Notes: generated from the sequence alone by a model not told the origin. Positions 15,301-23,801 are shown, counted from the first letter of the stretch. The stretch: 54,604 bases of DNA from Alphaproteobacteria bacterium (GCA_003139615.1 PLJH01000115.1:1-54604), one strand, 5' to 3'. Program-made: numbers and translations.

Positions 15301-18237
15301 ACGAAGCAGGATTCGGGAGTCTACAAATATGAATCCCGGCTCAAGGAAGTGCCCATCAGCACGACGGCGCTCACCATCCCTGCGGGCGGTACCGATTATA
15401 CCCTGCCGACAGACAAGCCGGGCGACTATGCGCTTCTGATCCGCTCCGGCAATGCGAGCGTCAACCGGATCGAATGGTCGGTGACGGGCGAGGCCAATCT
15501 CTCGCGTTCGCTCGACCGCAACGCGGAGCTCGAGATCAAACTCAACAAACAGGACTACGCGCCGGGCGAGCTGGTCGAGGTGTCGTTGCGCGCACCCTAT
15601 GAAGGCAGCGGGCTGATCACTATCGAGCGCGACAAGGTTTACGCGCACGCCTGGTTCCACGCGACCACGACGAACTCCGTGCAGCACATCGCGGTGCCTG
15701 CCGGTTTCGAGGGTAATGGCTATATCAACGTTCAATACATCCGCGATCCGGGCTCGAACGAAGTGTTCATGAGCCCGCTGAGCTACGGCGTCGTGCCGTT
15801 CTCTGTGAATGTCGACGCGCGCCGCAATGCGCTGACGGTCGATGCGCCGGAAATCGTCAAACCCGGCGCCACCGCGACATTCAAGCTGCACGCCGCCCAT
15901 CCGACCAAGGCCGTATTGTTTGCGGTGGACGAGGGCATATTGCAGGTCGTGCATTACAAGCTGGGAGATCCGCTCAAATTCTTCTTCCGGAAGCGCATGC
16001 TCGACGTGCAGACGTCGCAGATTCTCGATCTGATCCTGCCCGACTTCAAGAAACTGATGTCGCTCGCGGCACCCGGTGGAGACGGCGGCGATGCGATCGG
16101 CCGCCAGCTCAATCCGTTCAAACGCAAGCGCGACAAACCGGTCGCCTATTGGTCCGGCATCGTCGACGTGAACGGCGAGAAGGATTTCCAATATGCCGTG
16201 CCGGACTATTTCCACGGCAAGCTGCGTGTGATGGCGGTCGCGGTATCGCCCGACATGATCGGCATTGTCGAAGGAGCGACCACCGTGCACGGCGATTTCG
16301 TGTTGTCGCCCAGCGCACCGACGACCCTGGCGCCCGGTGACGAGGCCGAGGTGGGCGTGGGTGTGTCGAACAACATCGCGGGCGCGGGTAGTGCCGCGAT
16401 GCCGGTGACGGTGACGCTCAAGACCGGACCGCAATTGCAAGTGATGGGCAGTGCCACCCTGAAACTGTCGCTCGCGTCCCTGCATGAGGGCGCGCTGACC
16501 TTCCGAGTGAAGGCGACGAGTTTGTTGGGTTCGGGCTCGCTCGAATTCACCGCAAGCTCCGGCGGTAAATCGGCCGCCCAGCGCATCGATATCTCGGTGC
16601 GTCCCGCGGCCGCTTTCCGCACGCAGGTGGAATTCGCGCGCATCGGGGCGAACAGCGGAACGGTCGTGACCGATCTTCGCCGCATGTACGACGCCTATGC
16701 CGTGCGCAATGCGAGCATTTCCACCGTGCCGCTGGTTCTGTCGGAAGGCCTGACGAGTTGGCTTGTCAATTACGACAATTACTGCAGCGAGCAAATCATC
16801 AGCGCGACGATGCCGCGGCTTGTCGCGGCGAAATGGTCGGCCGTACCGGTGTTCGCGCGGGCACTGCAGCCGGCGGCTGGCACAAGCAACAATCAGGATG
16901 CGCTCGCGGCACAGATCGATGCGCTGCGCTCGCGGCAAAACGATCAGGGCGGTTTTGGATTGTGGTCGGCCACGCCCGATTCCGAACCCTTCGTGACCGC
17001 TTACGCGATGCATTTCCTGCTGGAGGCGCGCGACCGCGGCGTGGCAGTGCCGAAGGACATGATCGATGCCGGCAACAAGGCACTGCAGGGGCTCGCGGCC
17101 GACGACGGATTGAATTCGTTGCGTGACCTGCGCCAGCGCGCTTATGCGGTTTATCTGCTGACACGCCAGGGCAATGTCACAACCAACAATCTGGCAGCCG
17201 TGCAGAAGCGACTGCAGGACGCGTATCCGCAAGCGTGGAAGAACGACCTCGCGGCGGCGTGGCTCGCGGCATCCTACAAGCTGATGAAGCAGGATTCGGC
17301 AGCCGACAATCTGATGTCGGGTCCCAAGCGAGAGTTGGAGCGCGCCGCAGACAATGGCGAATATGACTACGACTATTACTACGACCCGCTGACCCGCGAT
17401 GCGACCGTGCTCTATCTGCTCGCGAAATATTTCCCCGATCAGACCCGGGTTCTCTCGCCGCATGTGATGGAGAATATCGCGCGGCCGCTGGAGAAGAATG
17501 AATTCAACACGCTCTCTGCTTCCATGACGATGCTGGCGCTCGATGTCTATGCCGGCTCGAATGCGGCGGCGGTCGAGAAACTCGGCATCGATGAAGTGGA
17601 TGCGAAGGGGCATTTGAAATCGATCGCGGCCATGCAGAACAAGCTGCTGCAGGCAGGCGTGTGGAGTGGTGCTGCGGCGAAGCTTCGATTTACGGACGGG
17701 AGCAATATTCCGGCATGGCTCGTAGTCGACCAGGCGGGATATGACCGCGATGTGTCTTCGCAGGCGATCAAGAACGGCATCGAGATCATCCGCGAATACA
17801 CCGACACCAACGGCAATCCGCTCACCCAGATCACGCTGGGTCAGGAGATCGATGTGCATGTAAAGATCCGCGCGACGGCCGGCAAAGGCATTGGCGATGT
17901 GGCGATCGTCGATCTGTTGCCGGGCGGATTCGACCCCGTGATGGAGCCATCGCCCGCGCCGGCTGCCGGCGATGACGGCACGACTCCGCCGCCTGCAGCG
18001 CCGACGATCCGCGTGACCGGCTCGACCTGGGAGCCGACCTATACAGATGTGCGCGAAGATCGTGTGGTGATCTACGGTACGGCCTCGCCCGATGTGCAAG
18101 AGTTCGTCTATCGCATCAAGGCGTCGAGCGTGGGCAAGTTCATCGTGCCCGCCGCCTATGGTGAATCGATGTATGACCGGCGCATTCAGGCGCGTGCCGC
18201 GGGCGGCGACATATTGACGGTGGTGCAGCCGCACTGA
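12307..18237 (+). CDS. Bacterial alpha-2-macroglobulin family protein, membrane-anchored, thioester type
   Basis: A 1976-residue giant of the bacterial alpha-2-macroglobulin family (YfhM/ECAM-like), which traps proteases in the periplasm. After a basic cytoplasmic N-terminus a membrane segment at about 58-78 anchors it, in place of the lipobox of E. coli ECAM. Visible parts: MG-type beta domains, a bait-like acidic Ser/Asp linker at about 569-592, macroglobulin segments with SDRGIYRPGDQFHIG near 717, the A2M domain with KPVAYWSG near 1278, and the thioester CSEQ with Cys1493 and Gln1496, followed by an alpha-helical toroid and a receptor-binding-like end. The gene lies 12 bases upstream of pbpC, the usual genomic partner. 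It is longer than the usual 1500-1700 residues. The ATG at 12307 is the only start that keeps the N-terminal region. Confidence 0.93.
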   Translation: MDLLRFLVSLPARLARAVSHFIYVLGLMLQPLAGRVTWVRPTWMHSLAATIRRRPGEIAAATLAVAIIALVGWSGWQWYLHRPHPAEPNLITFEVDGPTTTDYELGDGSPGITIHPVDVKFSASTAPIELVGKTVTHGVTLNPGLKGAWKWVDDRTLRFTPAQDWPIGAHIAIQFEPAQLFAPHVQVADDPAAFDVTAFAAAMGSSEFYQDPQNPAAKKTIMGVTFNYPVDPAEFEKRISLVLMGRAKDDVTPLKFTVMYDPAKLKAWVHSQPLELPRDNDTVVMTVDGGVRSSRGGDGTADPFKMVANVPGLYSLTIGDVSPTLVNNDKYEPEQVLVLTTSDSVRGEDLAKVTQAWVLPKRKVGVKQAADEPPYGWSTSEVSDDVLHHSQPLKLEVVPTENEFSDTQSFKYQADPGQRVFIRIAGGLKSFGGYLLGGPNSQTFTVPDYPKLLHFMAEGSLLSLSGDKHISVVSRNVPGMKLEIGRVLPDQIQHLVSFNEGTFANPSLSGGFGEDHIVERFEEAREFPKGKPGDAHYEGVDLGQYLSTGKHGVFLLHLSSYDPAKKKAADDASDDSSGDDSSSDSSDDQAQTTDTRLIVVTDLGLLAKRELDGSRDVYVQSIHTGSPVAGARVSILAVNGQPLYSETSSADGEVHFPTLKGLQHEKRPALYLVEKDGDLSFLPMKGEDRRLDYSRFDIGGEVNATDAGELSAYLFSDRGIYRPGDQFHIGMIVRTASWAQSPAGVPLQAEIVDPRGVTVKRQPFQVDASGFAELAYAPAETAPTGTWTVNLYIVGKDDNETAIGSTTVSVKEFLPDTMKVDATLSAHEADGWVKPDGLKGIVDVHNLFGTPAANRRVEASLTLNPTFPAFRAWPDYQFFDLRHAKDGYTTKLQDGQTNDQGHAEFDLDLKKYADATYRLDFLAKAYEAEGGRNVAATTETLVSNNPWLVGYKAADDLSYVKRGSPRSVHLVAIDPQTKSIALNGLQAQLIERRYVSVLTKQDSGVYKYESRLKEVPISTTALTIPAGGTDYTLPTDKPGDYALLIRSGNASVNRIEWSVTGEANLSRSLDRNAELEIKLNKQDYAPGELVEVSLRAPYEGSGLITIERDKVYAHAWFHATTTNSVQHIAVPAGFEGNGYINVQYIRDPGSNEVFMSPLSYGVVPFSVNVDARRNALTVDAPEIVKPGATATFKLHAAHPTKAVLFAVDEGILQVVHYKLGDPLKFFFRKRMLDVQTSQILDLILPDFKKLMSLAAPGGDGGDAIGRQLNPFKRKRDKPVAYWSGIVDVNGEKDFQYAVPDYFHGKLRVMAVAVSPDMIGIVEGATTVHGDFVLSPSAPTTLAPGDEAEVGVGVSNNIAGAGSAAMPVTVTLKTGPQLQVMGSATLKLSLASLHEGALTFRVKATSLLGSGSLEFTASSGGKSAAQRIDISVRPAAAFRTQVEFARIGANSGTVVTDLRRMYDAYAVRNASISTVPLVLSEGLTSWLVNYDNYCSEQIISATMPRLVAAKWSAVPVFARALQPAAGTSNNQDALAAQIDALRSRQNDQGGFGLWSATPDSEPFVTAYAMHFLLEARDRGVAVPKDMIDAGNKALQGLAADDGLNSLRDLRQRAYAVYLLTRQGNVTTNNLAAVQKRLQDAYPQAWKNDLAAAWLAASYKLMKQDSAADNLMSGPKRELERAADNGEYDYDYYYDPLTRDATVLYLLAKYFPDQTRVLSPHVMENIARPLEKNEFNTLSASMTMLALDVYAGSNAAAVEKLGIDEVDAKGHLKSIAAMQNKLLQAGVWSGAAAKLRFTDGSNIPAWLVVDQAGYDRDVSSQAIKNGIEIIREYTDTNGNPLTQITLGQEIDVHVKIRATAGKGIGDVAIVDLLPGGFDPVMEPSPAPAAGDDGTTPPPAAPTIRVTGSTWEPTYTDVREDRVVIYGTASPDVQEFVYRIKASSVGKFIVPAAYGESMYDRRIQARAAGGDILTVVQPH

Positions 18238-18249
18238 CGTGCGCGTGCG

Positions 18250-20640
18250 ATGAAAAAGATTGCGACGATCCTTTTGCGAGATGCGGGCCGGGCAGTTTGG
18301 CTTGCGCAGAACTGGCTCGTCGGCATCGCGCTTACCGCGGCGATTCTGCTGGGTTTTCGGCTTTGGCCGCACGCTTCACTGCAAAGTTGGAAGCCGTCCT
18401 CCGTCGCCATCACCGACGATCGCGGCAGGCTGCTGCGCCTCACTCTTGCCAGCGACGATCGCTATCGCCTGTGGGTTCCGCTTGGCAAGATGTCGCCGCA
18501 GCTTGTAAGCGCGGTCCTGTTGCGGGAGGACCGTTGGTATTATTGGCATCCCGGCATCAACCCGTACGGCCTCGCGCGCGGCTTCTGGGTCACCTATGTG
18601 CGCCGCCGGCACCCCCAGGGCGGCTCGACCATCGCGATGCAACTCGCCCGCCTGTTATGGCCACTCAACACGCGCACGCCCCTGGGCAAGCTCGAACAGA
18701 TCGGGCGCGCAGCCGAGTTGGAACTCTTCTATTCGAAGCGCGAGATTCTTGAGGCCTATCTCAACGATGCGCCCTACGGCCGCAACGTGGAAGGCGCGGG
18801 CGCCGCAAGCCTGATCTATTTTGGCAAGCCGGTCGCCGCGCTGACGCTGCCCGAGGCGCTGACGCTTGCCGTTATACCGCAGGATCCGGCCGGTCGCCTG
18901 GCTGCGGCGCGCAGCACTTCGGGCATTATCACACTGCGGTTGACCGCGGAGCGCAACCGGCTTTATGCGCGCTGGCTCGGCGCTCATCCGGAAGACGATG
19001 CGCTCAAACCGCTCTTTGCGTTGCCGATGACGATCCGACCCCTGTCGTCTTTGCCGTTCGAGGCGCCCCAAGCCGTCGAGCAGGTGCTGGAGGCGCAGCG
19101 TGTCGCCGGCGGTGCGAGCGAGCCGCACATCGCCACGACGCTCGATCTCGATCTGCAGCATATTCTGGAGCGGCAGATCTCTGCCTATGTCGCGCGCAAT
19201 GGTGGAAGCGGCATTCACAATGCGTCGGCAATTCTTGTTGACACACGCGCCATGGGCGTCAAGGCACTGGTGGGTTCGGCGAATTATTACGATCGCGCGC
19301 TGCTGGGCCAGGTGAACGGCACCTTGGCGCGACGTTCCCCCGGCTCGACCCTGAAGCCTTTTATTTACGCGCTTGGATTCGACCAGGGCATACTCCATCC
19401 GCAAACCGTATTGCGCGATGTGCCGACATCGTTCGGTCCCTATACGCCGGAAAATTTCGACGGGCGGTTCCTCGGCCCGATCACGGCAACGGATGCGCTC
19501 AATCGCAGCCGCAACATTCCGGCCGTCTGGATCGCATCGCAATTGCACGCGCCCGATCTTTATCAATTCCTGCAAAGCGCGGGCATCGGCCATCTCGCGA
19601 GCGAGCAGCACTATGGACTCGCGCTCGTGCTGGGGGGAGGCGAAGTCAGCATGCAGGAACTGGCAGGCCTTTACGCGATGCTCGCCAATCGCGGCATACT
19701 GAAGCCGCTGCGTTTTCGCGCCGACGATCTGCAAAGCACTGGCACGCGCCTAGTGAGCGCGGAGGCAAGCTTCATGGTGATGGACATGCTGCGCCAGCAT
19801 GTGCGTCCGGACGAATCTTCCGGTGCACAGCCACAGCAGACGCCTATCTATTGGAAGACAGGAACGTCCTGGGCGTTTCGCGATGCCTGGACCGCGGGAA
19901 GCTTCGGGCCTTATGTGCTGGTCGTCTGGGTCGGGAATTTCGACGGTAGCGGCAACCCGGCCTTTGTGGGCGTTGATGCGGCCGCGCCGCTCTTTTTCCA
20001 GATCGTGGACAATATCGAGGCCGAGCATCCGGACCTCGGCGAACCCGCGCGACAGAAACCTTCAAATCTCGCGCGCGTGGAGATTTGCCTGGCGAGCGGC
20101 GAGCTTCCCAATCGCTGGTGCCCGCAACGCGGCATGACCTGGTTCATCCCCGGAAAGTCGCCCATCCGCGTCAGCACTGTGCATCGACCGGTCACCATCG
20201 ACGACGCGACCGGCTTGCCGGCCTGTCCGCCTTATGAAGGCAAGCATGTTCACGACGAGATATTCGAGTTCTGGTCGTCTGATCTCGATCAGGTTTTTGC
20301 AGAAGCAGGAATCCCGCGTCGCAAGCCGCCGCAAAACCCCGCCTGCACGAATGCCGGCGCGCCGGAGGGATCCGCGCCGGAGATCATCTCGCCATTGCGC
20401 GGCAGCGCCTATGCCATGCGCCTGTCGGATCTCGACCGCAAACGCATCGCGTTCAACGCGACGGCGGATGCGGATGCGCGCACGGTCTATTGGTTCGTCG
20501 ACGACGCGTTTGTCGGCCGCAGCGCGCCGGGTGTCGCGATTTACTGGCAACCGCCCACCGCGGGGAACTATCGCGTGCGCGCAGTGGACGACCGCGGCCG
20601 CAGCGACGAGCGGCCCTTGGAAGTGACGCTGATCGAGTAG
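18250..20640 (+). CDS. pbpC: Penicillin-binding protein 1C
   Basis: A 796-residue class A penicillin-binding protein with an N-terminal membrane helix (about 20-40). The glycosyltransferase (GT51) domain shows catalytic Glu93 in LREDRWYYWHPG and HPQGGSTIAMQLARLLW. The transpeptidase domain has SxxK at Ser366-Lys369 (PGSTLKPF), the SRN triad in NRSRNIPAVW and KTGT in YWKTGTSW. A C-terminal BiPBP_C-type domain follows (about 710-796), the feature that separates PBP1C from PBP1A and 1B. It polymerises and may cross-link peptidoglycan. Being 12 bases behind the alpha-2-macroglobulin gene supports the proposed joint role in repairing the wall and neutralising proteases after envelope breach. Confidence 0.95.
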   Translation: MKKIATILLRDAGRAVWLAQNWLVGIALTAAILLGFRLWPHASLQSWKPSSVAITDDRGRLLRLTLASDDRYRLWVPLGKMSPQLVSAVLLREDRWYYWHPGINPYGLARGFWVTYVRRRHPQGGSTIAMQLARLLWPLNTRTPLGKLEQIGRAAELELFYSKREILEAYLNDAPYGRNVEGAGAASLIYFGKPVAALTLPEALTLAVIPQDPAGRLAAARSTSGIITLRLTAERNRLYARWLGAHPEDDALKPLFALPMTIRPLSSLPFEAPQAVEQVLEAQRVAGGASEPHIATTLDLDLQHILERQISAYVARNGGSGIHNASAILVDTRAMGVKALVGSANYYDRALLGQVNGTLARRSPGSTLKPFIYALGFDQGILHPQTVLRDVPTSFGPYTPENFDGRFLGPITATDALNRSRNIPAVWIASQLHAPDLYQFLQSAGIGHLASEQHYGLALVLGGGEVSMQELAGLYAMLANRGILKPLRFRADDLQSTGTRLVSAEASFMVMDMLRQHVRPDESSGAQPQQTPIYWKTGTSWAFRDAWTAGSFGPYVLVVWVGNFDGSGNPAFVGVDAAAPLFFQIVDNIEAEHPDLGEPARQKPSNLARVEICLASGELPNRWCPQRGMTWFIPGKSPIRVSTVHRPVTIDDATGLPACPPYEGKHVHDEIFEFWSSDLDQVFAEAGIPRRKPPQNPACTNAGAPEGSAPEIISPLRGSAYAMRLSDLDRKRIAFNATADADARTVYWFVDDAFVGRSAPGVAIYWQPPTAGNYRVRAVDDRGRSDERPLEVTLIE

Positions 20641-20757
20641 GCGTGCAGCCGAACGGCCAGAAAATTGCGCAATTCATTGCCTCGCATGTTGTTGCCAGTG
20701 CCAGGCTGCCGCCCGTAAACTTCGTGCCGGAGGGCATCCTTTCGCGATGAGGTTGTC

Positions 20758-21249
20758 ATGCGTGCTTTATCACTTGGCCTCGGTGTCTTGGGGCTGAGCT
20801 TCGCCCTTTCGGGTTGCGTCTATTACCCGGACGGGCTGGCTGCTTACGGTCCCGATTGGTGCAGTTATCATCCCCGCAGATGTGCGGCGATGTATGGACC
20901 TTACGGCCCGCCGCCGCCGGGTTACGCCGGCCCGCCGCCCGGCTATGCCGGTCCTCCACCGGGATATGCACCCCCGCCTCCGGGCTCTGCGCCGCAGGCG
21001 CAATCGGCTCCGCAAGGTCCCGCTCCGTCGCAAGCCCAGCTTGCCAAGGTGAACGATCCGACATGGTGCAACAGCCACCCGCGCAAATGCGAACAGCTGC
21101 GGGAAAGGTTCGGCATGGTGCCGCCGGAAAACGGCGCAGCAAGGTTACGGCCCACCGCCGGCCAATGGGGCGCCGACGCCTCTGAACAACAACAATGGCC
21201 GGCAGGGTTCACCGCCGCCTCAGTGACAGCAGGTCCGCCGCGGTCTTGA
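20758..21249 (+). CDS. Pro/Gly-rich lipoprotein with apparent frameshift near its C-terminus
   Basis: The frame encodes a 163-residue lipoprotein: lipobox LSGC at Cys20, then a WCSYHPRRC segment, three to four GYAGPPP repeats (about 50-75), a Gln/Ala linker and a second WCNSHPRKC segment. From about 21133 the frame loses this composition. The +1 frame, in contrast, continues with GYGPPPANG and an Asn/Gly/Pro-rich tail, ending at TGA 21224-21226. This suggests a one-base insertion (or a two-base loss) near 21125-21136, or a real frameshift event; the product would otherwise be about 156 residues. Function is unknown; it is probably a surface or periplasmic lipoprotein. A strong terminator follows at 21272. 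The ATG at 20758 is fixed by the leader. Confidence 0.75.
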   Translation: MRALSLGLGVLGLSFALSGCVYYPDGLAAYGPDWCSYHPRRCAAMYGPYGPPPPGYAGPPPGYAGPPPGYAPPPPGSAPQAQSAPQGPAPSQAQLAKVNDPTWCNSHPRKCEQLRERFGMVPPENGAARLRPTAGQWGADASEQQQWPAGFTAASVTAGPPRS

Positions 21250-21271
21250 GACAATGATAGACTGATCGACA

Positions 21272-21300
21272 GGGCGCGGATTTGATCCGCGCCCCGTTTT
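21272..21300 (+). terminator. Rho-independent terminator of the lipoprotein gene
   Basis: A perfect 10-bp stem, GGGCGCGGAT with ATCCGCGCCC, closes a 3-base loop and is followed by CGTTTT. It lies 23 bases after the lipoprotein stop and also forms on the other strand, but the T-run is on the plus side. Confidence 0.85.
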
Positions 21301-21495
21301 CCGATCGCACCTCCGCTGCCGCTCCTGTGCGCGGGCCGCGTCGAAGACCTCATTCATGTCGGCTTGGTCGGGCATCACCTGATCGAATTCACGCGCGAGG
21401 CGCTCTCCGGCACCCAAAACGCGTCATTTTATGCGCCAAAGGCCAGGGCTAGAGATTCCATAGCCGCATAGCCACAGGCGGACTCGAGCACATTT

Positions 21496-21528
21496 GCAAG
21501 AAGGGTGCGCGGGTATCTCCGCGCACCC
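21496..21528 (-). terminator. Probable terminator of the mono-haem cytochrome gene
   Basis: GGGTGCGCGG and CCGCGCACCC form a perfect 10-bp stem with a 6-base loop, 25 bases beyond the minus-strand stop at 21553. On the minus strand the stem is followed by TTCTTGC, a weak T-tract, so termination may be partial. Confidence 0.7.
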
Positions 21529-21552
21529 CCGAACTCGAACATGTTTCGCTCT

Positions 21553-23046
21553 TCAGTTCTTGAGCGGCGCGCCAGTGTAAAGATTGTACCGCTGCCCGTT
21601 GATCGGGAGTCTGGTCAGGAGCGGCAGACCTTGGTTGGCCGGCCCAACAGCCTGCCACCACAACTTCAGCGATTTGAACGAAAACACTTCGTCGAAATCG
21701 GTGGCGAAGGAGCCGGCATCCATGGGCTGGTCGCCGTGCCTATCCTGGAACCATTTCATCCACTCGCTGGAGCCCGGCACGGGCGAGCAGATATAGTTCC
21801 CGGGATTCGTCTTTTTGCTCGGCTGGATGGGTTTCCCGTCATCGCCGCAGCTGAGGAAGGGAGGCCAGTTGGGAAACGCGGGAGCAGGGTATGACGGCAG
21901 CAGGAACGTTACCATCTTGTGCAAATTGCCGTTCCACTGCGAAGTACTGTGACAGCTCATGCAGCCGGAGTCGGGTGCATTTTTCATGATGATGCCATTT
22001 GCGGCGATATCGTTGCGCGCGCCGTCATTGGGACCGGACAGCCGATTGCCCCAACCCAGTGTTTGCGTGGAATAGAGAGGCGCTTTCGGATTGTTCCAGG
22101 CTTCCTGCAGCGGCATTGTGGGATCAGTGGCTTCGGGATCGTTACCCCACTGCACGCCGAGCGGAACCATCTTGTCCCAGACATCGCCGGGCGTCGAACT
22201 ATCATAAACCAAAGTCATGAACACCCAGCCGGTCTTCGGCGAGGACTGGGAGTCTTTCACGATGATGTCGAATTGCGCGACATAGCCCGGCCACACTTGC
22301 GGCGGGGGGTTCGAGCCGCTCGGGCCAACACCGATATACATGTTCCATGCTTGGGCGCCGTTCATGGCGTCCCACCAGTTGAGGGGATTCTTCTGGTCTT
22401 CGCTTGCGAAAACCGCTGCCTTCACGACGATGGAGCCTTCCGGAAACTGAGCGCTTTGCGTATTCAAATTGGGCTTCATCGCTGATGTCCCCCAGAACTT
22501 GCTGAGGGTATAAGCGGCGCGTGCGTCGTAATACGTCACCACATTCGTGTTGAACTGCACGCGCAAACCCGTGCCGGGAAAACTGCTCGAATTGAATTCT
22601 CCAGCGGCATAGGTCCCGTGAATGGCTTCCCGGAGGCTACCGAGCCACGGTTCGTTGTACCAACCGGCTTTGGCTGCATCCCAGGTATCGTAGTGCATAA
22701 TCAGATTGCGGGCATTGTCGGCTACGGCAGCCTTCAACGCGGCTGCGTAAGCGGGCGCGTTCTGCGGCGTGATCTTCCCGTTTTGAATCGCGGCCTGCCA
22801 CGGCGCATTGGTCAAAGGAGGCAAAGCCTGAGTCGGCCATGCATGGTTCAATGTGAACAGCGGGCCGGGATACACGCTGTGCGGCGGCACGACGCCGTTG
22901 TTATTTTGATACGGCGTTGCCGTTCTTAGGGCGTGAAGCGTTTGAGCAAGTTCTCGCCCGAAGGGTGTTTGAGGAGCAGCCTGCGCGACTGCAATCGCGG
23001 CTGGAAGCACAAGACAGGCCAATGCAAGGCGGTTCAGTGTTTTCAT
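21553..23046 (-). CDS. Exported mono-haem c-type cytochrome-like protein of unknown function
   Basis: A 497-residue protein with a classic Sec leader (LALACLVLPAAIAVAQA, cleavage after about residue 24). A single haem-attachment motif, CMSCH (Cys362 to His366), lies in the C-terminal half. The rest is not a standard cytochrome c domain: it is rich in Trp, Asn and Pro, with beta-type stretches such as GWVFMTLVYDSSTPGDVWDKM, and two further cysteines around GNYICSPV and FLSCGDDG. It may be a periplasmic oxidoreductase with one haem in a larger beta-sandwich scaffold. The ATG at 23046 follows GGAGGGAAATC; an extended frame upstream has no leader and is rejected. It is transcribed alone and has its own terminator. 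The true function is unknown. Confidence 0.75.
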   Translation of the reverse strand: MKTLNRLALACLVLPAAIAVAQAAPQTPFGRELAQTLHALRTATPYQNNNGVVPPHSVYPGPLFTLNHAWPTQALPPLTNAPWQAAIQNGKITPQNAPAYAAALKAAVADNARNLIMHYDTWDAAKAGWYNEPWLGSLREAIHGTYAAGEFNSSSFPGTGLRVQFNTNVVTYYDARAAYTLSKFWGTSAMKPNLNTQSAQFPEGSIVVKAAVFASEDQKNPLNWWDAMNGAQAWNMYIGVGPSGSNPPPQVWPGYVAQFDIIVKDSQSSPKTGWVFMTLVYDSSTPGDVWDKMVPLGVQWGNDPEATDPTMPLQEAWNNPKAPLYSTQTLGWGNRLSGPNDGARNDIAANGIIMKNAPDSGCMSCHSTSQWNGNLHKMVTFLLPSYPAPAFPNWPPFLSCGDDGKPIQPSKKTNPGNYICSPVPGSSEWMKWFQDRHGDQPMDAGSFATDFDEVFSFKSLKLWWQAVGPANQGLPLLTRLPINGQRYNLYTGAPLKN

Positions 23047-23417
23047 GATTTCCCTCCAGAACATTTTGCTTGCCTTTGTTTGAAGATCGCGCAACGCGGA
23101 CTCTGCCACCCTGACCCTGCGGCGTTGCGAGTTTTGTGCAGCTGCAACGGAGCAGCGCTCGTGCAAGTGGAACCGGATATCGTTGCTTCCCCCAGTCTTC
23201 ACATGAATTCGAAAGATTGTCGGATATTTGACAATTACTTTCCGAACTCTGCCACCGCAACTAGAGATTGTATACATGTCCACTTGGAAAGTCCAGACGG
23301 GACAGGTCGATCGATGATTTCGCGTCACAGGACGAATCGACTGCGGGTAGCGGCCGCTCGCAGTGTCTGTCGCCCAGCCCCTCAATCTGCAATCATGTGC
23401 GAAAGAGGGAGCAGCCA
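23047..23417. other. Divergent intergenic region with an inverted repeat
   Basis: About 370 bases between the divergent cytochrome and small exported protein genes. An inverted repeat ATTGTC-N8-GACAAT lies at 23216-23235 and could be an operator. No confident promoter pair was found; the TTGACA at 23228-23233 overlaps one arm but lacks a well-spaced -10 box. Confidence 0.4.
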
Positions 23418-23801
23418 ATGAAATTCATTCCGGCCGTCGCAATCTCGATGCTCTGGACAAGCGCGGTTCTCGCCGGCGCGTTGCCTGCCCAGGAAGGCAC
23501 TTGCGTCTGGACGAAGATCGCCAAGCTCGAACATCGATTGCAGAATGGCGAGAACGGACCGATGGTTCCGGATTCGGGTTCGGCGCTTCAATACGAAAAT
23601 GGCGGTTATCAGGTGTCGTATGACGAACTGGACGCCGTCCATCACGCGCGCAGGGGCGACCGCGTATTGATGTGCCTGATTTCGATCCCCCATCCCTGTC
23701 CTCCCGGCGACGGCCGCGGGCGCTGGTACACGACGACCGACCTGCGCTCGCTGGAGTCCTGGACCATGATGGATTCCGAACACAGCTGCGGCGGCGCGTA
23801 G
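23418..23801 (+). CDS. Small exported Cys-containing protein of unknown function
   Basis: A 127-residue protein with a Sec leader (MKFIPAVAISMLWTSAVLAGA). The mature part has four cysteines: one at GTCVWTKI, one in LMCLIS, one in PHPCPPGDGRGR and one in the end HSCGGA, with the ordered blocks YENGGYQVSYDELDAV and GRWYTTTDLRS between. The evenly spaced cysteines suggest two disulfides in a compact periplasmic fold. The look is that of a conserved proteobacterial hypothetical family, but no function is known to me. The ATG at 23418 follows GAGGGA. It stands alone between two divergent or opposing genes. Confidence 0.7.
   Translation: MKFIPAVAISMLWTSAVLAGALPAQEGTCVWTKIAKLEHRLQNGENGPMVPDSGSALQYENGGYQVSYDELDAVHHARRGDRVLMCLISIPHPCPPGDGRGRWYTTTDLRSLESWTMMDSEHSCGGA

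Larger units (their letters stand above)
21250..21552. other. Intergenic region between convergent genes, with two terminators
   Basis: About 300 bases between the ends of the lipoprotein gene and the cytochrome gene. It contains a terminator for each strand (21272-21300 and 21496-21528). A short minus-strand frame in the middle (around 21300-21417) has a protein-like start but runs through the first terminator stem and begins with TTG, so it is not called. Confidence 0.6.

Noticed and set aside
14059..18372. A very long minus-strand open frame antisense to the alpha-2-macroglobulin gene
   Set aside because: Its translation is Arg/His/Asp/Gly-rich with no domain; the plus strand gives a full protein family with catalytic motifs. 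Long antisense frames are common in GC-rich genes.
20900..20990. Short DNA repeats that might suggest a CRISPR-like or minisatellite array
   Set aside because: They encode GYAGPPP repeats in a lipoprotein, have no spacers and vary at third codon positions, as protein repeats do.
21300..21417. Short minus-strand frame beginning GAGERLAREFDQVMPD
   Set aside because: It looks protein-like at first, but starts at TTG and runs through the stem of the terminator at 21272; could be a gene remnant but is not supported.
23228..23255. TTGACA at 23228 as a sigma-70 -35 box
   Set aside because: No -10 element at 16-18 bases downstream; the hexamer is part of an inverted repeat.
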